Below are positions 17,745-25,856 of a stretch of DNA of 64,000 bases, piece by piece. The notes beneath the pieces were generated by a model that worked only from the letters and a program-made list of their open reading frames with translations, was not told where the DNA came from and made no database searches. Each line of letters starts with the position of its first letter. Position 1 is the first letter of the stretch. A program made the position numbers and the translations under genes. The DNA is from Aquimarina sp. RZ0 (GTDB taxonomy: Bacteria > Bacteroidota > Bacteroidia > Flavobacteriales > Flavobacteriaceae): contig NZ_VTZU01000039.1 in NCBI RefSeq assembly GCF_008370685.1, forward strand, positions 1-64,000. Reading direction: 5' to 3'.

Positions 17745-18808
17745 TGAGTGGTTGTTATATAAACGGTATTGCTACTATCACAGCACAACCAACTACCGAT
17801 CCCAATAATTTTCTTGAAGATGTTATCGCTTTTGATGAAGTAATTTTTAGGGCTACAGATCCTGATTACAAGGCATATATCAAACCTTCTGCAATGAGAC
17901 GAATGTCTAAGTCTGTAAAAATGGGAGTTACTACTTCTAAAATAGCGCTGGCTTCTTCTTGTATAGAAATGCCAGACGCCATCATTACCGGAACCGGAAT
18001 GGGGTGCAAACAGGACTCAGAAAAGTTCTTGGAAAAAATACTCCATAATGATGAACAGTTTTTGACACCAACACTCTTTATTCAATCAACGCATAATACA
18101 GTAGGTGGGCAAATAGCATTAGGATTAGGATGTAAAGCTTATAATGTAACGTATGTACAAGGTGCTGTATCCTTTGAGACTTCTATAATTGATGCACATT
18201 TGATGCTATCAGAATCACCTGAAAAAAATATTTTGGTAGGAGGGATTGATGAAATTGCCAAAAACTCTACACTGCTACATACATTAGACGGACATATAAA
18301 AAATAAAAATATAAACGTGCTTGATTTGCTGGATTCTAACAGTAAAGGAACAGTATGTAGTGAAGGCGCTACTTTTGTAGTGTTGGGTTCTGAAAGAAAA
18401 GAAAATAGTTTAGCAAAAATTGTTGATATTGAGACCAAAAATGCTGCTACTCCAGATGAAATTAAAAAGGACATAGAAAAATTTATAGATAGACAAGGTT
18501 TGTCAATTAATGATATTGATGCAATTGTTTTAGGAAATAATGGAGATATCGATTTTGATCACTACTACAAAAATTTACAAAATTCGATATTTTCTGAGAA
18601 AGAGCAATTATGTTATAAACACGTGATAGGTGAATATCATACGGCTTCTGCAGTTGGGTTTTGGATAGCTAGTAAAATTTTTGAGACTAACAAGGTGCCT
18701 TCAGTATTAAAAGTAAATAATATTAGCGCGCAAAATCATAAAAACATACTTTTATATAATCAATATCGTGCTAAAAATCATAGTATCGCCTTATTGCAAA
18801 GATGCTAG
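17744..18808 (+). CDS. Chain-length-factor-like degenerate ketosynthase
   Basis: 354 aa with a ketosynthase-like fold (TPTLFIQSTHNTVGGQIAL, ILVGGIDEIAK) but no catalytic triad. The nucleophile region reads TYVQGAVSFETS with Gln139 at or next to the Cys position, AHGT is replaced by GNNG, and the last His region reads GEYHTASAVG. Gln in place of Cys is the hallmark of chain-length factors of type II PKS. It is translationally coupled to the active enzyme upstream. ATG 17744 is preferred to a TTG 27 bases earlier, which would lie inside the upstream gene. It overlaps the next gene by 7 bases. Confidence 0.82.
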   Translation: MSGCYINGIATITAQPTTDPNNFLEDVIAFDEVIFRATDPDYKAYIKPSAMRRMSKSVKMGVTTSKIALASSCIEMPDAIITGTGMGCKQDSEKFLEKILHNDEQFLTPTLFIQSTHNTVGGQIALGLGCKAYNVTYVQGAVSFETSIIDAHLMLSESPEKNILVGGIDEIAKNSTLLHTLDGHIKNKNINVLDLLDSNSKGTVCSEGATFVVLGSERKENSLAKIVDIETKNAATPDEIKKDIEKFIDRQGLSINDIDAIVLGNNGDIDFDHYYKNLQNSIFSEKEQLCYKHVIGEYHTASAVGFWIASKIFETNKVPSVLKVNNISAQNHKNILLYNQYRAKNHSIALLQRC

Positions 18809-19575
18809 TCAGAAAAGTAGTTAATAGTATATCCTTAGTAATCATTATTATAGTAATGGTTACCATTCTTTTTAACAAGCTACCTTGGTGGAGCTTAGCT
18901 GCTATTGTATTAATATGGATACTAATAACTGCATATGGAGTTGCTAATATAAGATCTGGATATTTTCTTAAAAGCCTAAGTTATAATCCTGATACAAAAA
19001 GACGACAAATTGCGATTACTTTTGATGATGGTCCTAGTCAGAATACATTAAAAATTTTAGATGTACTAAATAAATATAATGTAAAGGGAACTTTCTTCTG
19101 TATCGGAAAACAAGTAAAGTTATATCCTGATATTACTAGAGAAATTATTGCAAAAGGTCATATCATAGCCAATCATACATATAGTCATGATAAATTTATT
19201 GATATGTATACTACCAAAAGGTTTACAGAAGAAATTATAACGACAGATACTGTTATTAGAGAAGTTTCAGGAAAGATCCCCTTGCTCTTTAGACCTCCGT
19301 ATGGGATAACAAACCCAAATATAGCACGAGCAGTTAAAAAGACAGGACATCACGTAATAGGTTGGAACAAGAGATCTTTTGATACTACAATTCCTTCAGA
19401 AAAAGTAATTCTTAATAGAGTTACTAAAAATCTAAAACCAGGCGATATTATCCTTCTTCACGATACAAAATTCATTACAATCGCAGTATTGGAACAATTG
19501 TTGCTATTTTTGCAAAAGAATAATTATACAACAGCTACTATAGATGAATTATTTTCAATACAAGCGTATGCTTAG
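18802..19575 (+). CDS. Membrane-anchored polysaccharide deacetylase (NodB/CE4 family)
   Basis: Two N-terminal membrane segments (about 8-25 and 32-48) are followed by a CE4 domain with motif 1 TFDDGP (73-78), metal ligands H125 and H129 in NHTYSHD, motif 3 RPPYG (164-168) and ILLHD near 218. All catalytic motifs are present, so it should be an active N- or O-deacetylase facing the periplasm. It overlaps the CLF-like gene by 7 bases. Such genes recur in flavobacterial flexirubin loci, but how deacetylation helps pigment synthesis is unknown; removal of an acyl group from an intermediate is one option. Confidence 0.88.
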   Translation: MLVRKVVNSISLVIIIIVMVTILFNKLPWWSLAAIVLIWILITAYGVANIRSGYFLKSLSYNPDTKRRQIAITFDDGPSQNTLKILDVLNKYNVKGTFFCIGKQVKLYPDITREIIAKGHIIANHTYSHDKFIDMYTTKRFTEEIITTDTVIREVSGKIPLLFRPPYGITNPNIARAVKKTGHHVIGWNKRSFDTTIPSEKVILNRVTKNLKPGDIILLHDTKFITIAVLEQLLLFLQKNNYTTATIDELFSIQAYA

Positions 19576-20194
19576 ACATTTGTGTGTTTTCTTTTTTTCT
19601 TTTGTTTTTATTTGTTATGCACAGGAAACAAAATTATCTCAATCAGAGATTGAGGAATTAAAAAGCAATGTGAGTGCTACCGCCCAAAAATCAAAGACAA
19701 TTGTAAACTCTTTTACGCAATTAAAGCATATTGATTTCTTATCAAATGATATAGAGAGTAGTGGAGACTTATATTTTAAAGCCCCTAATATTATAAAATG
19801 GAGTTATACCAAACCATATGATTATAGTGTAATTTTTAAAGATAAAAAACTATATATTAACGATTCAGGAAAGAAAAGTGATGTAAATTTGGCTTCTAAT
19901 AAAGTTTTTAAAAAACTAAATGATTTGATAGCCAAAAGTGTGAGCGGTGATATGTTGGATGAAAATCAGTTCTCAATGAATTTTTATAAAAATACACTTG
20001 GATATATTGCAAAGCTTTCGCCAAACGATCCTACTTTACAAAAAATGTTTAATCAAATTATATTAACCTTTGATATAGAGGTTTTTTTAGTTTCTCAGGT
20101 TAAACTTGTCGAATCCTCCGGAGATTATACCTTAATCAATTTTAAAAATAAATCAGTAAACCAACCTATTTCTGATGCGGTATTTGCTCATTAG
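19568..20194 (+). CDS. LolA-like outer-membrane lipoprotein carrier
   Basis: 208 aa with a signal peptide (MLRHLCVFFFSFVFICYAQ) and a LolA-type domain (VNSFTQLKHIDFLS, SGDLYFKAPNIIKWSYTKPY, then KDKKLYIND). LolA proteins chaperone lipophilic cargo across the periplasm; the aryl polyene and flexirubin clusters encode dedicated versions thought to carry pigment to the outer membrane. I use ATG 19568, which overlaps the deacetylase stop; an ATG at 19544 would add eight residues in front. It overlaps the following lipoprotein gene by 20 bases. Confidence 0.87.
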   Translation: MLRHLCVFFFSFVFICYAQETKLSQSEIEELKSNVSATAQKSKTIVNSFTQLKHIDFLSNDIESSGDLYFKAPNIIKWSYTKPYDYSVIFKDKKLYINDSGKKSDVNLASNKVFKKLNDLIAKSVSGDMLDENQFSMNFYKNTLGYIAKLSPNDPTLQKMFNQIILTFDIEVFLVSQVKLVESSGDYTLINFKNKSVNQPISDAVFAH

Positions 20195-20795
20195 TGTATT
20201 TTTAATCCTTTTTTCAAGCTGTAAGCTTGCAACAGTAAAAAACTATACTAGGAATGATGTGTCCAATGCCACTATCCATAATCCATATTTTTCTAATAAA
20301 AAGATAGATTACGTTTATAAAGCAGATATAAACGTTTACGGGAAGTTTTTAAGCGGAATTTTAATACTAAAAAAGATAGCAGACAATAAACACAGAATTG
20401 TTTTTACCTCTCAATTTGGCAATACATTTTTTGATATTGAGATAGAAAACAATAGACATACAGTTAATACTATTGTCCCCGAATTAAATAGAAAAATTAT
20501 TCTAAATACACTACTCAAAGATTTTTCATTACTGATAAGAGAAAATTCAGAAGTGATAGAGAAGTATAGTAATGTATCGTATGAAGTTTTAAAAAGTCCT
20601 TTTAATGAATTTAGTAATTACTATTTTTACAAAATGCCGGAATTTATATTACACCGCGTTGTGCATGCTACAAAAAGAAAGGAAAAACTCAACATACGTT
20701 TTGAGGAAATCACAAAAGATCAGATAGCCAAAAAAATATTTATCGACCACTACACCATTAAATTAAATATAGAATTAAATTTACTAAAGAATTAA
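20175..20795 (+). CDS. Lipoprotein of the pigment export set
   Basis: 206 aa with a lipoprotein signal (LILFSSC, lipidated Cys at 16) and a beta-rich body without recognised motifs. The position next to a LolA-like gene and before the dehydratase matches the small lipoproteins of aryl polyene clusters; a LolB-like acceptor role in the outer membrane is plausible. It overlaps the LolA-like gene by 20 bases and precedes the next gene by one base. I do not recognise the family from sequence. Confidence 0.75.
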   Translation: MRYLLISVFLILFSSCKLATVKNYTRNDVSNATIHNPYFSNKKIDYVYKADINVYGKFLSGILILKKIADNKHRIVFTSQFGNTFFDIEIENNRHTVNTIVPELNRKIILNTLLKDFSLLIRENSEVIEKYSNVSYEVLKSPFNEFSNYYFYKMPEFILHRVVHATKRKEKLNIRFEEITKDQIAKKIFIDHYTIKLNIELNLLKN

Positions 20796-20796
20796 T

Positions 20797-21162
20797 ATGC
20801 TTATTGCAGATTTATATAAAGTTAATCATGATATTGTAAGGGATGGTGTGCAAACTACGTCTATTACATTAAATTCAGAAAATGAGGTGTTTAAAGGGCA
20901 TTTTCCTGGAAATCCGATAACCCCAGGAGTTTGTATGCTACAAATAATTAAGGAGCTTACAGAAAAAAGAGTAGGACATTCTTTGTTTATGAAGAAAGCT
21001 TCTAATGTAAAGTTTATGGCTGTAATTAATCCTGAAAAAACTCCTGATATAATTATAACCAATGATTTTGAAGATTCTGAAGAAGAAATTAAAGTAAAAA
21101 ATACCTTCAAATATGGTGATACCATTGCGCTAAAAGTTATAGTAACTTTTATCAAAACATAA
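20797..21162 (+). CDS. Hot-dog dehydratase-like protein lacking the catalytic Glu (ApeI-like)
   Basis: 121 aa of FabZ type. The GHFPGNPITPGV motif with catalytic His (H35) is perfect, but the Glu of the usual LIEAMAQ is Gln49 (GVCMLQIIKEL). This is the mirror image of the protein at 10159, which keeps the Glu and lacks the His. Together they could form one working site across a heterodimer, as for ApeI and ApeP. The two genes are about 10 kb apart within one co-directional run. Confidence 0.87.
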   Translation: MLIADLYKVNHDIVRDGVQTTSITLNSENEVFKGHFPGNPITPGVCMLQIIKELTEKRVGHSLFMKKASNVKFMAVINPEKTPDIIITNDFEDSEEEIKVKNTFKYGDTIALKVIVTFIKT

Positions 21163-21172
21163 AAAGAGACAT

Positions 21173-21649
21173 ATGAATTTTTTAATAGTAGTCTTTGGTT
21201 TATTCTTTACGATAATACATGGTATAGATGTCGATGAAGTAAGAGATGCATATAGATATGCAAATTCATCCAAAGAAAAGACAGAACAATTTTATCAGTT
21301 AACACAGAAAACAAATCATACCAAAGATAATGTAATGGCAGCTTATTATGGTTGTGCATTGACTTTGAAGGCTTCCATTTCTTCAAAAATGGGAGATAAA
21401 ATTTCTTATTTCAAAAAAGGAAAAAAAATAATTGAAACTGCTGTCCAAGCTGATCCTGATAATATTGAAATACGAATGATTAGATTGAGTGTACAAATGA
21501 ATGCTCCCAGAATTACAGGATATCGTGATGATATAGAAGAAGATAAAAATTTCATGCTGAAAAATATTAACGAGGTATCATCTTCCAAACTAAAGGAATT
21601 TATAAAAGGTTTTATGTCTCATTCAAAAATATTTTCAGAAAAGAGGTAG
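21173..21649 (+). CDS. Secreted hypothetical protein, helical repeat-like
   Basis: 158 aa with a signal peptide (MNFLIVVFGLFFTIIHG) and a helical body resembling degenerate tetratricopeptide units (KDNVMAAYYGCALTLKA, KIIETAVQADPDNIEIR). It is the last gene of the tightly packed run. It probably acts in the periplasm as a scaffold; no enzymatic motif is visible. Confidence 0.7.
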   Translation: MNFLIVVFGLFFTIIHGIDVDEVRDAYRYANSSKEKTEQFYQLTQKTNHTKDNVMAAYYGCALTLKASISSKMGDKISYFKKGKKIIETAVQADPDNIEIRMIRLSVQMNAPRITGYRDDIEEDKNFMLKNINEVSSSKLKEFIKGFMSHSKIFSEKR

Positions 21650-21713
21650 GGTATATATATAGTTATTTGTTTAATAAGGTTAGAACCATTAATCCCAAAT
21701 GTAAAACCTTACT

Positions 21714-24200
21714 ATGAAAAAAACAACCTTAAACATTATTTTCTTTTTATCGATCTTCTCAATAATAGCACAAGATTGGAAACAAGAGTCTTTTAAGCCA
21801 GAAGCGAACTATTTTGATATTATAGAAAACCAAAAAAATCAGCTATCAAATCTACGTTCCAGTACTAAAAGAGCTGATATAAAGAAAGTGAAACAATTTG
21901 AACGTTGGGCATATTACTGGAAAACAAGGATCAATGATGATGGAAGTTTTCCAAACCCAATGATAGCGTTCAACGAATGGAATACATATCAGCAAAAAAG
22001 CGATATAAAGAATAATAACGCTTCGGATTGGTCATTAATTGGGCCTAAGGTGATTCCAGATTCAGAAATAACATCGTATGCAGGAATGGGAAGGCTAAAT
22101 GTTGTTACATTTAATCCTACCAATCCGAATGAAATCTGGGTTGGTGCAGCAGGTGGTGGAATCTGGCGCTCTGATGATGCTGGTGCAACCTGGATACCAA
22201 AAGGAGATCAAATACCTAATCTAACGGTTTCAGACATTGTTTTTCACCCTACAAATCCAGATATTATATACCTGGCTTCTGGAGATTTTGATGGGCGCTT
22301 CAATCCTTCGATTGGAGTTTTAAAGTCAACAGATCATGGAGAAAGCTGGCAAATTACAGGATTGAACTACGAGCAGAAAGACTTTCAATTAATCTCACAC
22401 CTATTGATTGATCCTACTAATCCCAACACCATATTTGCAACATCTGTTGCAGGAATCTTTAAATCTATAGATGGCGGAGCTAATTGGGAATTAAAAAATG
22501 GTACGACAGTATTTAATGATATTGTGTATAAAGAAGGATCATCATCAGTATTGTTCGCAACATCAATAGATACCGAATTTTATATTTCTACTGATAATGG
22601 AGAAAATTGGACTTCTTCTTCTGTCGGATTATCGGCAGCAGGATTTGGGCGTCTTGATATTGCAACAACAACAAGTGATCCAGAATTTATTATAGGCATA
22701 AATGCTAATTCTGTATTTAAATCTATAGATGGAGGTATGTCCTGGTCAGTAATTACTAAACCTCCGACATTCGAAACCCAGAGAGGTTATAATCAAACAG
22801 TTATTATTGCTCCTGATAATAAAGACCTGATTCTTTTAGGAGGAGTTGATGGATGGAGGAGTATTGATGGTGGTGATAGCTGGGAAAAATATATGAATGG
22901 ATACTGGCAGTCCGGAGATCCATTTTTTTATGTTCATTCTGATCACCACGATCTTGAGTTTTTACCCGGAAGTACTACAGAAGTTTTTTCTGCAAATGAT
23001 GGTGGATTATTCAAAGGAGATATTACCAGTAATGATGCCTGGACAGATTTATCTTCTGGATTAGCTATTACACAATACTATAAACTGGCAGGTACTCCAC
23101 AAAATGCTGATTTTATATTGGCAGGAGCCCAGGACAATGATGTTACTCACTACGATGGAACAACATGGGTAAATAGAAATTTTGTTAGTGATGGAGTAGA
23201 AGCTTTATGGAACTATAGCAATTCTGATATTGCCTGGAGTTGTAGCCAATTTGGCAAACTCGAAAGAACAACCGATGGTTGGGCAACACCAACAACACAA
23301 CTAACTACTCCAAATGGAGCAGGCTTTGTATGGCCATTAGAAATAGATCCTATTGATCCAACTACTATTTATGGAGGTTTTAATAATATTTACAAATCCA
23401 CAAACTCTGGTGATAGCTGGACAAATCTTAATTTTCCTGGAGGGACTCCGAATGTTATTACAATTGCACCATCAAATAATCAGGTGATCTATGTGGGTGA
23501 CGGTAGCAAAGTTTATATGACAACAGACGGAGGTGTAAATTGGAACAATTTATCTTTACCCGTTCAGGGATTAATAAGGAGTATCGCGGTAAACTCAACA
23601 GTACCAGAGGAAGTATACATATGCTATGCCAGATATAATGCAGGGAATAAGGTTTTCAAATCTACCGATTCAGGAAGTAACTGGACTAACATTTCTGGTA
23701 CCTTACCCAATCTTCCGGCAAATAAAATAGTGTATTTGACAGGAGGAGATGGGGATTTATTTTTAGGTACTGATATAGGAGTATTTCATAAAAATGATCT
23801 GGCAACGGACTGGGAGCTCTTTGGTGAAGGTCTACCAGCAGTAGTCGTAAATGATATCGAAATCCATTATGGTACAGAAAAACTGAGAGTTGCTACCTAT
23901 GGTAGAGGTATTTGGGAAATAGATTTGCAATCAACTTCTGTATTAGAGGTAACTGAATTTTCTGAAAACGTATTAGAGATATATCCTAATCCTACCGAGG
24001 GAAAATTAACAATCCAATTAAAAGATATCGAAGGAGAATCCAATATTATGATTTATAATCTTATAGGAGGCGTGGTAGAGAACTTTACTACTACAGAATT
24101 ATCAGTAACCAAAGATATGTCTGCATATAGTTCTGGAATATATATGATTCAAGTCAAGAATGGAAATAAACAAATAGTTAAAAAACTAGTCGTTAAGTAA
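21714..24200 (+). CDS. T9SS-secreted BNR/sortilin-repeat protein
   Basis: 828 aa: signal peptide (1-19), a long beta-propeller region with at least eight Asp-box motifs (SxDxGxxW, such as KSTDHGESW, KSIDGGANW, STDNGENW, KSIDGGMSW, KSTDSGSNW), and a C-terminal type A sorting domain (IYPNPTEGKL to the final KKLVVK). Such proteins go out through the type IX system and are lipidated or anchored on the surface. The fold belongs to the VPS10/BNR group; some members are glycosidases, but catalytic sialidase residues are not evident. It lies 64 bases after the pigment run with no terminator seen, so co-expression is possible. Confidence 0.88.
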   Translation: MKKTTLNIIFFLSIFSIIAQDWKQESFKPEANYFDIIENQKNQLSNLRSSTKRADIKKVKQFERWAYYWKTRINDDGSFPNPMIAFNEWNTYQQKSDIKNNNASDWSLIGPKVIPDSEITSYAGMGRLNVVTFNPTNPNEIWVGAAGGGIWRSDDAGATWIPKGDQIPNLTVSDIVFHPTNPDIIYLASGDFDGRFNPSIGVLKSTDHGESWQITGLNYEQKDFQLISHLLIDPTNPNTIFATSVAGIFKSIDGGANWELKNGTTVFNDIVYKEGSSSVLFATSIDTEFYISTDNGENWTSSSVGLSAAGFGRLDIATTTSDPEFIIGINANSVFKSIDGGMSWSVITKPPTFETQRGYNQTVIIAPDNKDLILLGGVDGWRSIDGGDSWEKYMNGYWQSGDPFFYVHSDHHDLEFLPGSTTEVFSANDGGLFKGDITSNDAWTDLSSGLAITQYYKLAGTPQNADFILAGAQDNDVTHYDGTTWVNRNFVSDGVEALWNYSNSDIAWSCSQFGKLERTTDGWATPTTQLTTPNGAGFVWPLEIDPIDPTTIYGGFNNIYKSTNSGDSWTNLNFPGGTPNVITIAPSNNQVIYVGDGSKVYMTTDGGVNWNNLSLPVQGLIRSIAVNSTVPEEVYICYARYNAGNKVFKSTDSGSNWTNISGTLPNLPANKIVYLTGGDGDLFLGTDIGVFHKNDLATDWELFGEGLPAVVVNDIEIHYGTEKLRVATYGRGIWEIDLQSTSVLEVTEFSENVLEIYPNPTEGKLTIQLKDIEGESNIMIYNLIGGVVENFTTTELSVTKDMSAYSSGIYMIQVKNGNKQIVKKLVVK

Positions 24201-24211
24201 ATGATATTCTA

Positions 24212-24369
24212 AGAGTATGTTTAAAAAGAATACAAATTGAAAATCAATAGTTTGAGGTTCTGAGTACACTTCAAATAATGAGTATATCTAGATATTTACA
24301 TTAATTTGAAGTAACCTCACGGTTCTTAAAATATTTGTTTTCAAGAAGTAAGGTTTTTAAAAAAGCTCT
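24212..24369. repeat. 157-bp imperfect-palindrome element, copy 2
   Basis: The second copy of the element at 4764-4920, in the same orientation. It keeps the inverted ends (AGAG..TGTTTAAAAA), the TACTTCAAAT/ATTTGAAGTA stem and the central ATATC/GATAT stem, whose two-base loop differs from copy 1 (TA instead of GA). It comes just after the stop of the T9SS gene. The two copies bracket about 19.3 kb that contains the pigment core. Confidence 0.8.
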
Positions 24370-24424
24370 AAACATTTCATAAAAAAGGGAGCGTACTCAC
24401 ACCTCCCATAAAAAGAATAATAGC

Positions 24425-24475
24425 CGTTATTACATATAAGAAAATTAAAATCATATTTTCTTATATGTAATAACG
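24425..24475. terminator. Long perfect hairpin, candidate bidirectional terminator
   Basis: A 21-bp perfect stem (arms 24425-24445 and 24455-24475, beginning CGTTATTACATA) with a 9-base loop is followed by ATTTTTAG. It lies between the T9SS gene and the GT2 gene and probably ends transcription of the upstream unit. Confidence 0.6.
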
Positions 24476-24621
24476 ATTTTTAGTTTATTGAAAACGAAAG
24501 GTTTTCAAACTTTCTTCTAAGCCACCGATCAAATCAGAAAATGAAATAGTTTAAACTTCTCAATCTATAAGGTAATATCATACAATAAAAGTTAAAATTT
24601 AATAAGATAGCAAGATTGTCT

Positions 24622-24629
24622 TATTTTTG
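24622..24629 (+). promoter_or_regulatory. Candidate -7 box (TATTTTTG) for the GT2-MMPL block
   Basis: TATTTTTG matches TAnnTTTG. A start of transcription a few bases downstream would exclude the in-frame TTG at 24627 as a start codon and leave GTG 24648. No clear -33 TTTG is seen. Confidence 0.4.
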
Positions 24630-24647
24630 CTTTGGAAAAAAAAAACT

Positions 24648-25856
24648 GTGACTAAACACATATTACACAATAATCTTTTTGAAACACGTAACTGTTGTGT
24701 TTTTATACCTACATTCAATAATCAGAAAACACTAGATGCCGTTATTACAGGAGTTCTGGACTATACAGATAGAATTATTATTGTTAATGATGGTGCTACC
24801 GATGCTACAGAAACAATCTTATCAAAATATCAAAATCGATTAGAGGTAATTACTTTTCCAAAAAATAAAGGAAAAGGAGTGGCACTAAGAGAAGGGTTTA
24901 AGCGTGCGAATCAATTAGGATATGATTATATGATTACTATTGATAGTGATGGACAGCATTTCCCTGAAGACCTCCCTGTATTTCTTAATGAATTAAAACA
25001 ACAAGATACAGACCAACCTCTTTTACTCATTGGATCCAGGAATATGGATGATCCTTCGGTTCCTGGGAAAAGCAGTTTTGGAAATAAATTTTCGAATTTT
25101 TGGTATTATATAGAAACAGGAATTAAACTTGAGGATACACAATCTGGTTTTAGAATGTATCCCGTAAAAGAAGTCAATAAATTAAGATTATTCACTACCA
25201 AGTTTGAATTAGAAATTGAAGTTATTGTAAAACTGGCATGGCAGGGAATAGAAGTTCGTAATATACCGATTCAGGTATTGTATGATGAAACAGAGCGAGT
25301 TTCTCATTTTAGACCATTTCAGGATTTTACAAGAATCAGTATTTTAAATACCTGGTTAGTTACATTGACACTTTTATTCTACCTTCCTAAACGATTGATT
25401 GCAAGAGTAAAAAAAAAAGGGTTAAAAAAATATTGGAAAGAAAATGTATTAAAAATTAATGAATCTCCATTAAAAAAAACGCTGGCAATTATGTTGGGGC
25501 TTTTCATAGGAATTGCTCCATTATGGGGTTTTCAGACTATTTTGGTCTTATCATTGGCAACAATTCTTAAATTAAACAGAACGATTGCATTCTTGTTTTC
25601 TAATATCAGCATTCCTCCATTAATTCCTTTTATTATTTATATCAGTTATCAAATAGGAGCAATTCTTATGGGAAAAGAAATAGATGTATCTCTTAATATC
25701 GAGAATATAAAATCTAGTGCCGATGTTTTTAAAAGTTTTGGGCAATATATTATTGGCAGTATAACACTGGCAATAGTAGTAGCTTTGATATCAGGAGTCA
25801 TTGCGTATTTGTATTTTAGTACTCGACAATCTAAAAATAATGCCGTAGATGCATAA
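24648..25856 (+). CDS. GT2 glycosyltransferase with C-terminal DUF2062 membrane domain
   Basis: 402 aa. The first 240 residues form a GT-A fold with FIPTFNN, VNDGATD and the metal-binding IDSDGQH; this type resembles dolichyl-phosphate mannose synthase-like enzymes. The C-terminal 130 residues have the three membrane segments of DUF2062. It is the first of four overlapping genes (8-base overlap with the MMPL gene), a combination familiar from flexirubin loci. It could glycosylate a lipid or a pigment precursor. The start is assigned to GTG 24648 because the TTG upstream falls inside the promoter-like box; there is no ATG before residue 40. Confidence 0.82.
   Translation: MTKHILHNNLFETRNCCVFIPTFNNQKTLDAVITGVLDYTDRIIIVNDGATDATETILSKYQNRLEVITFPKNKGKGVALREGFKRANQLGYDYMITIDSDGQHFPEDLPVFLNELKQQDTDQPLLLIGSRNMDDPSVPGKSSFGNKFSNFWYYIETGIKLEDTQSGFRMYPVKEVNKLRLFTTKFELEIEVIVKLAWQGIEVRNIPIQVLYDETERVSHFRPFQDFTRISILNTWLVTLTLLFYLPKRLIARVKKKGLKKYWKENVLKINESPLKKTLAIMLGLFIGIAPLWGFQTILVLSLATILKLNRTIAFLFSNISIPPLIPFIIYISYQIGAILMGKEIDVSLNIENIKSSADVFKSFGQYIIGSITLAIVVALISGVIAYLYFSTRQSKNNAVDA

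Larger units (their letters stand above)
24201..24647. other. Long intergenic stretch with repeat and hairpin
   Basis: No gene is supported. It contains copy 2 of the 157-bp element (24212-24369), a perfect 21-bp hairpin (24425-24475) and a candidate promoter box (24622-24629). Confidence 0.6.
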
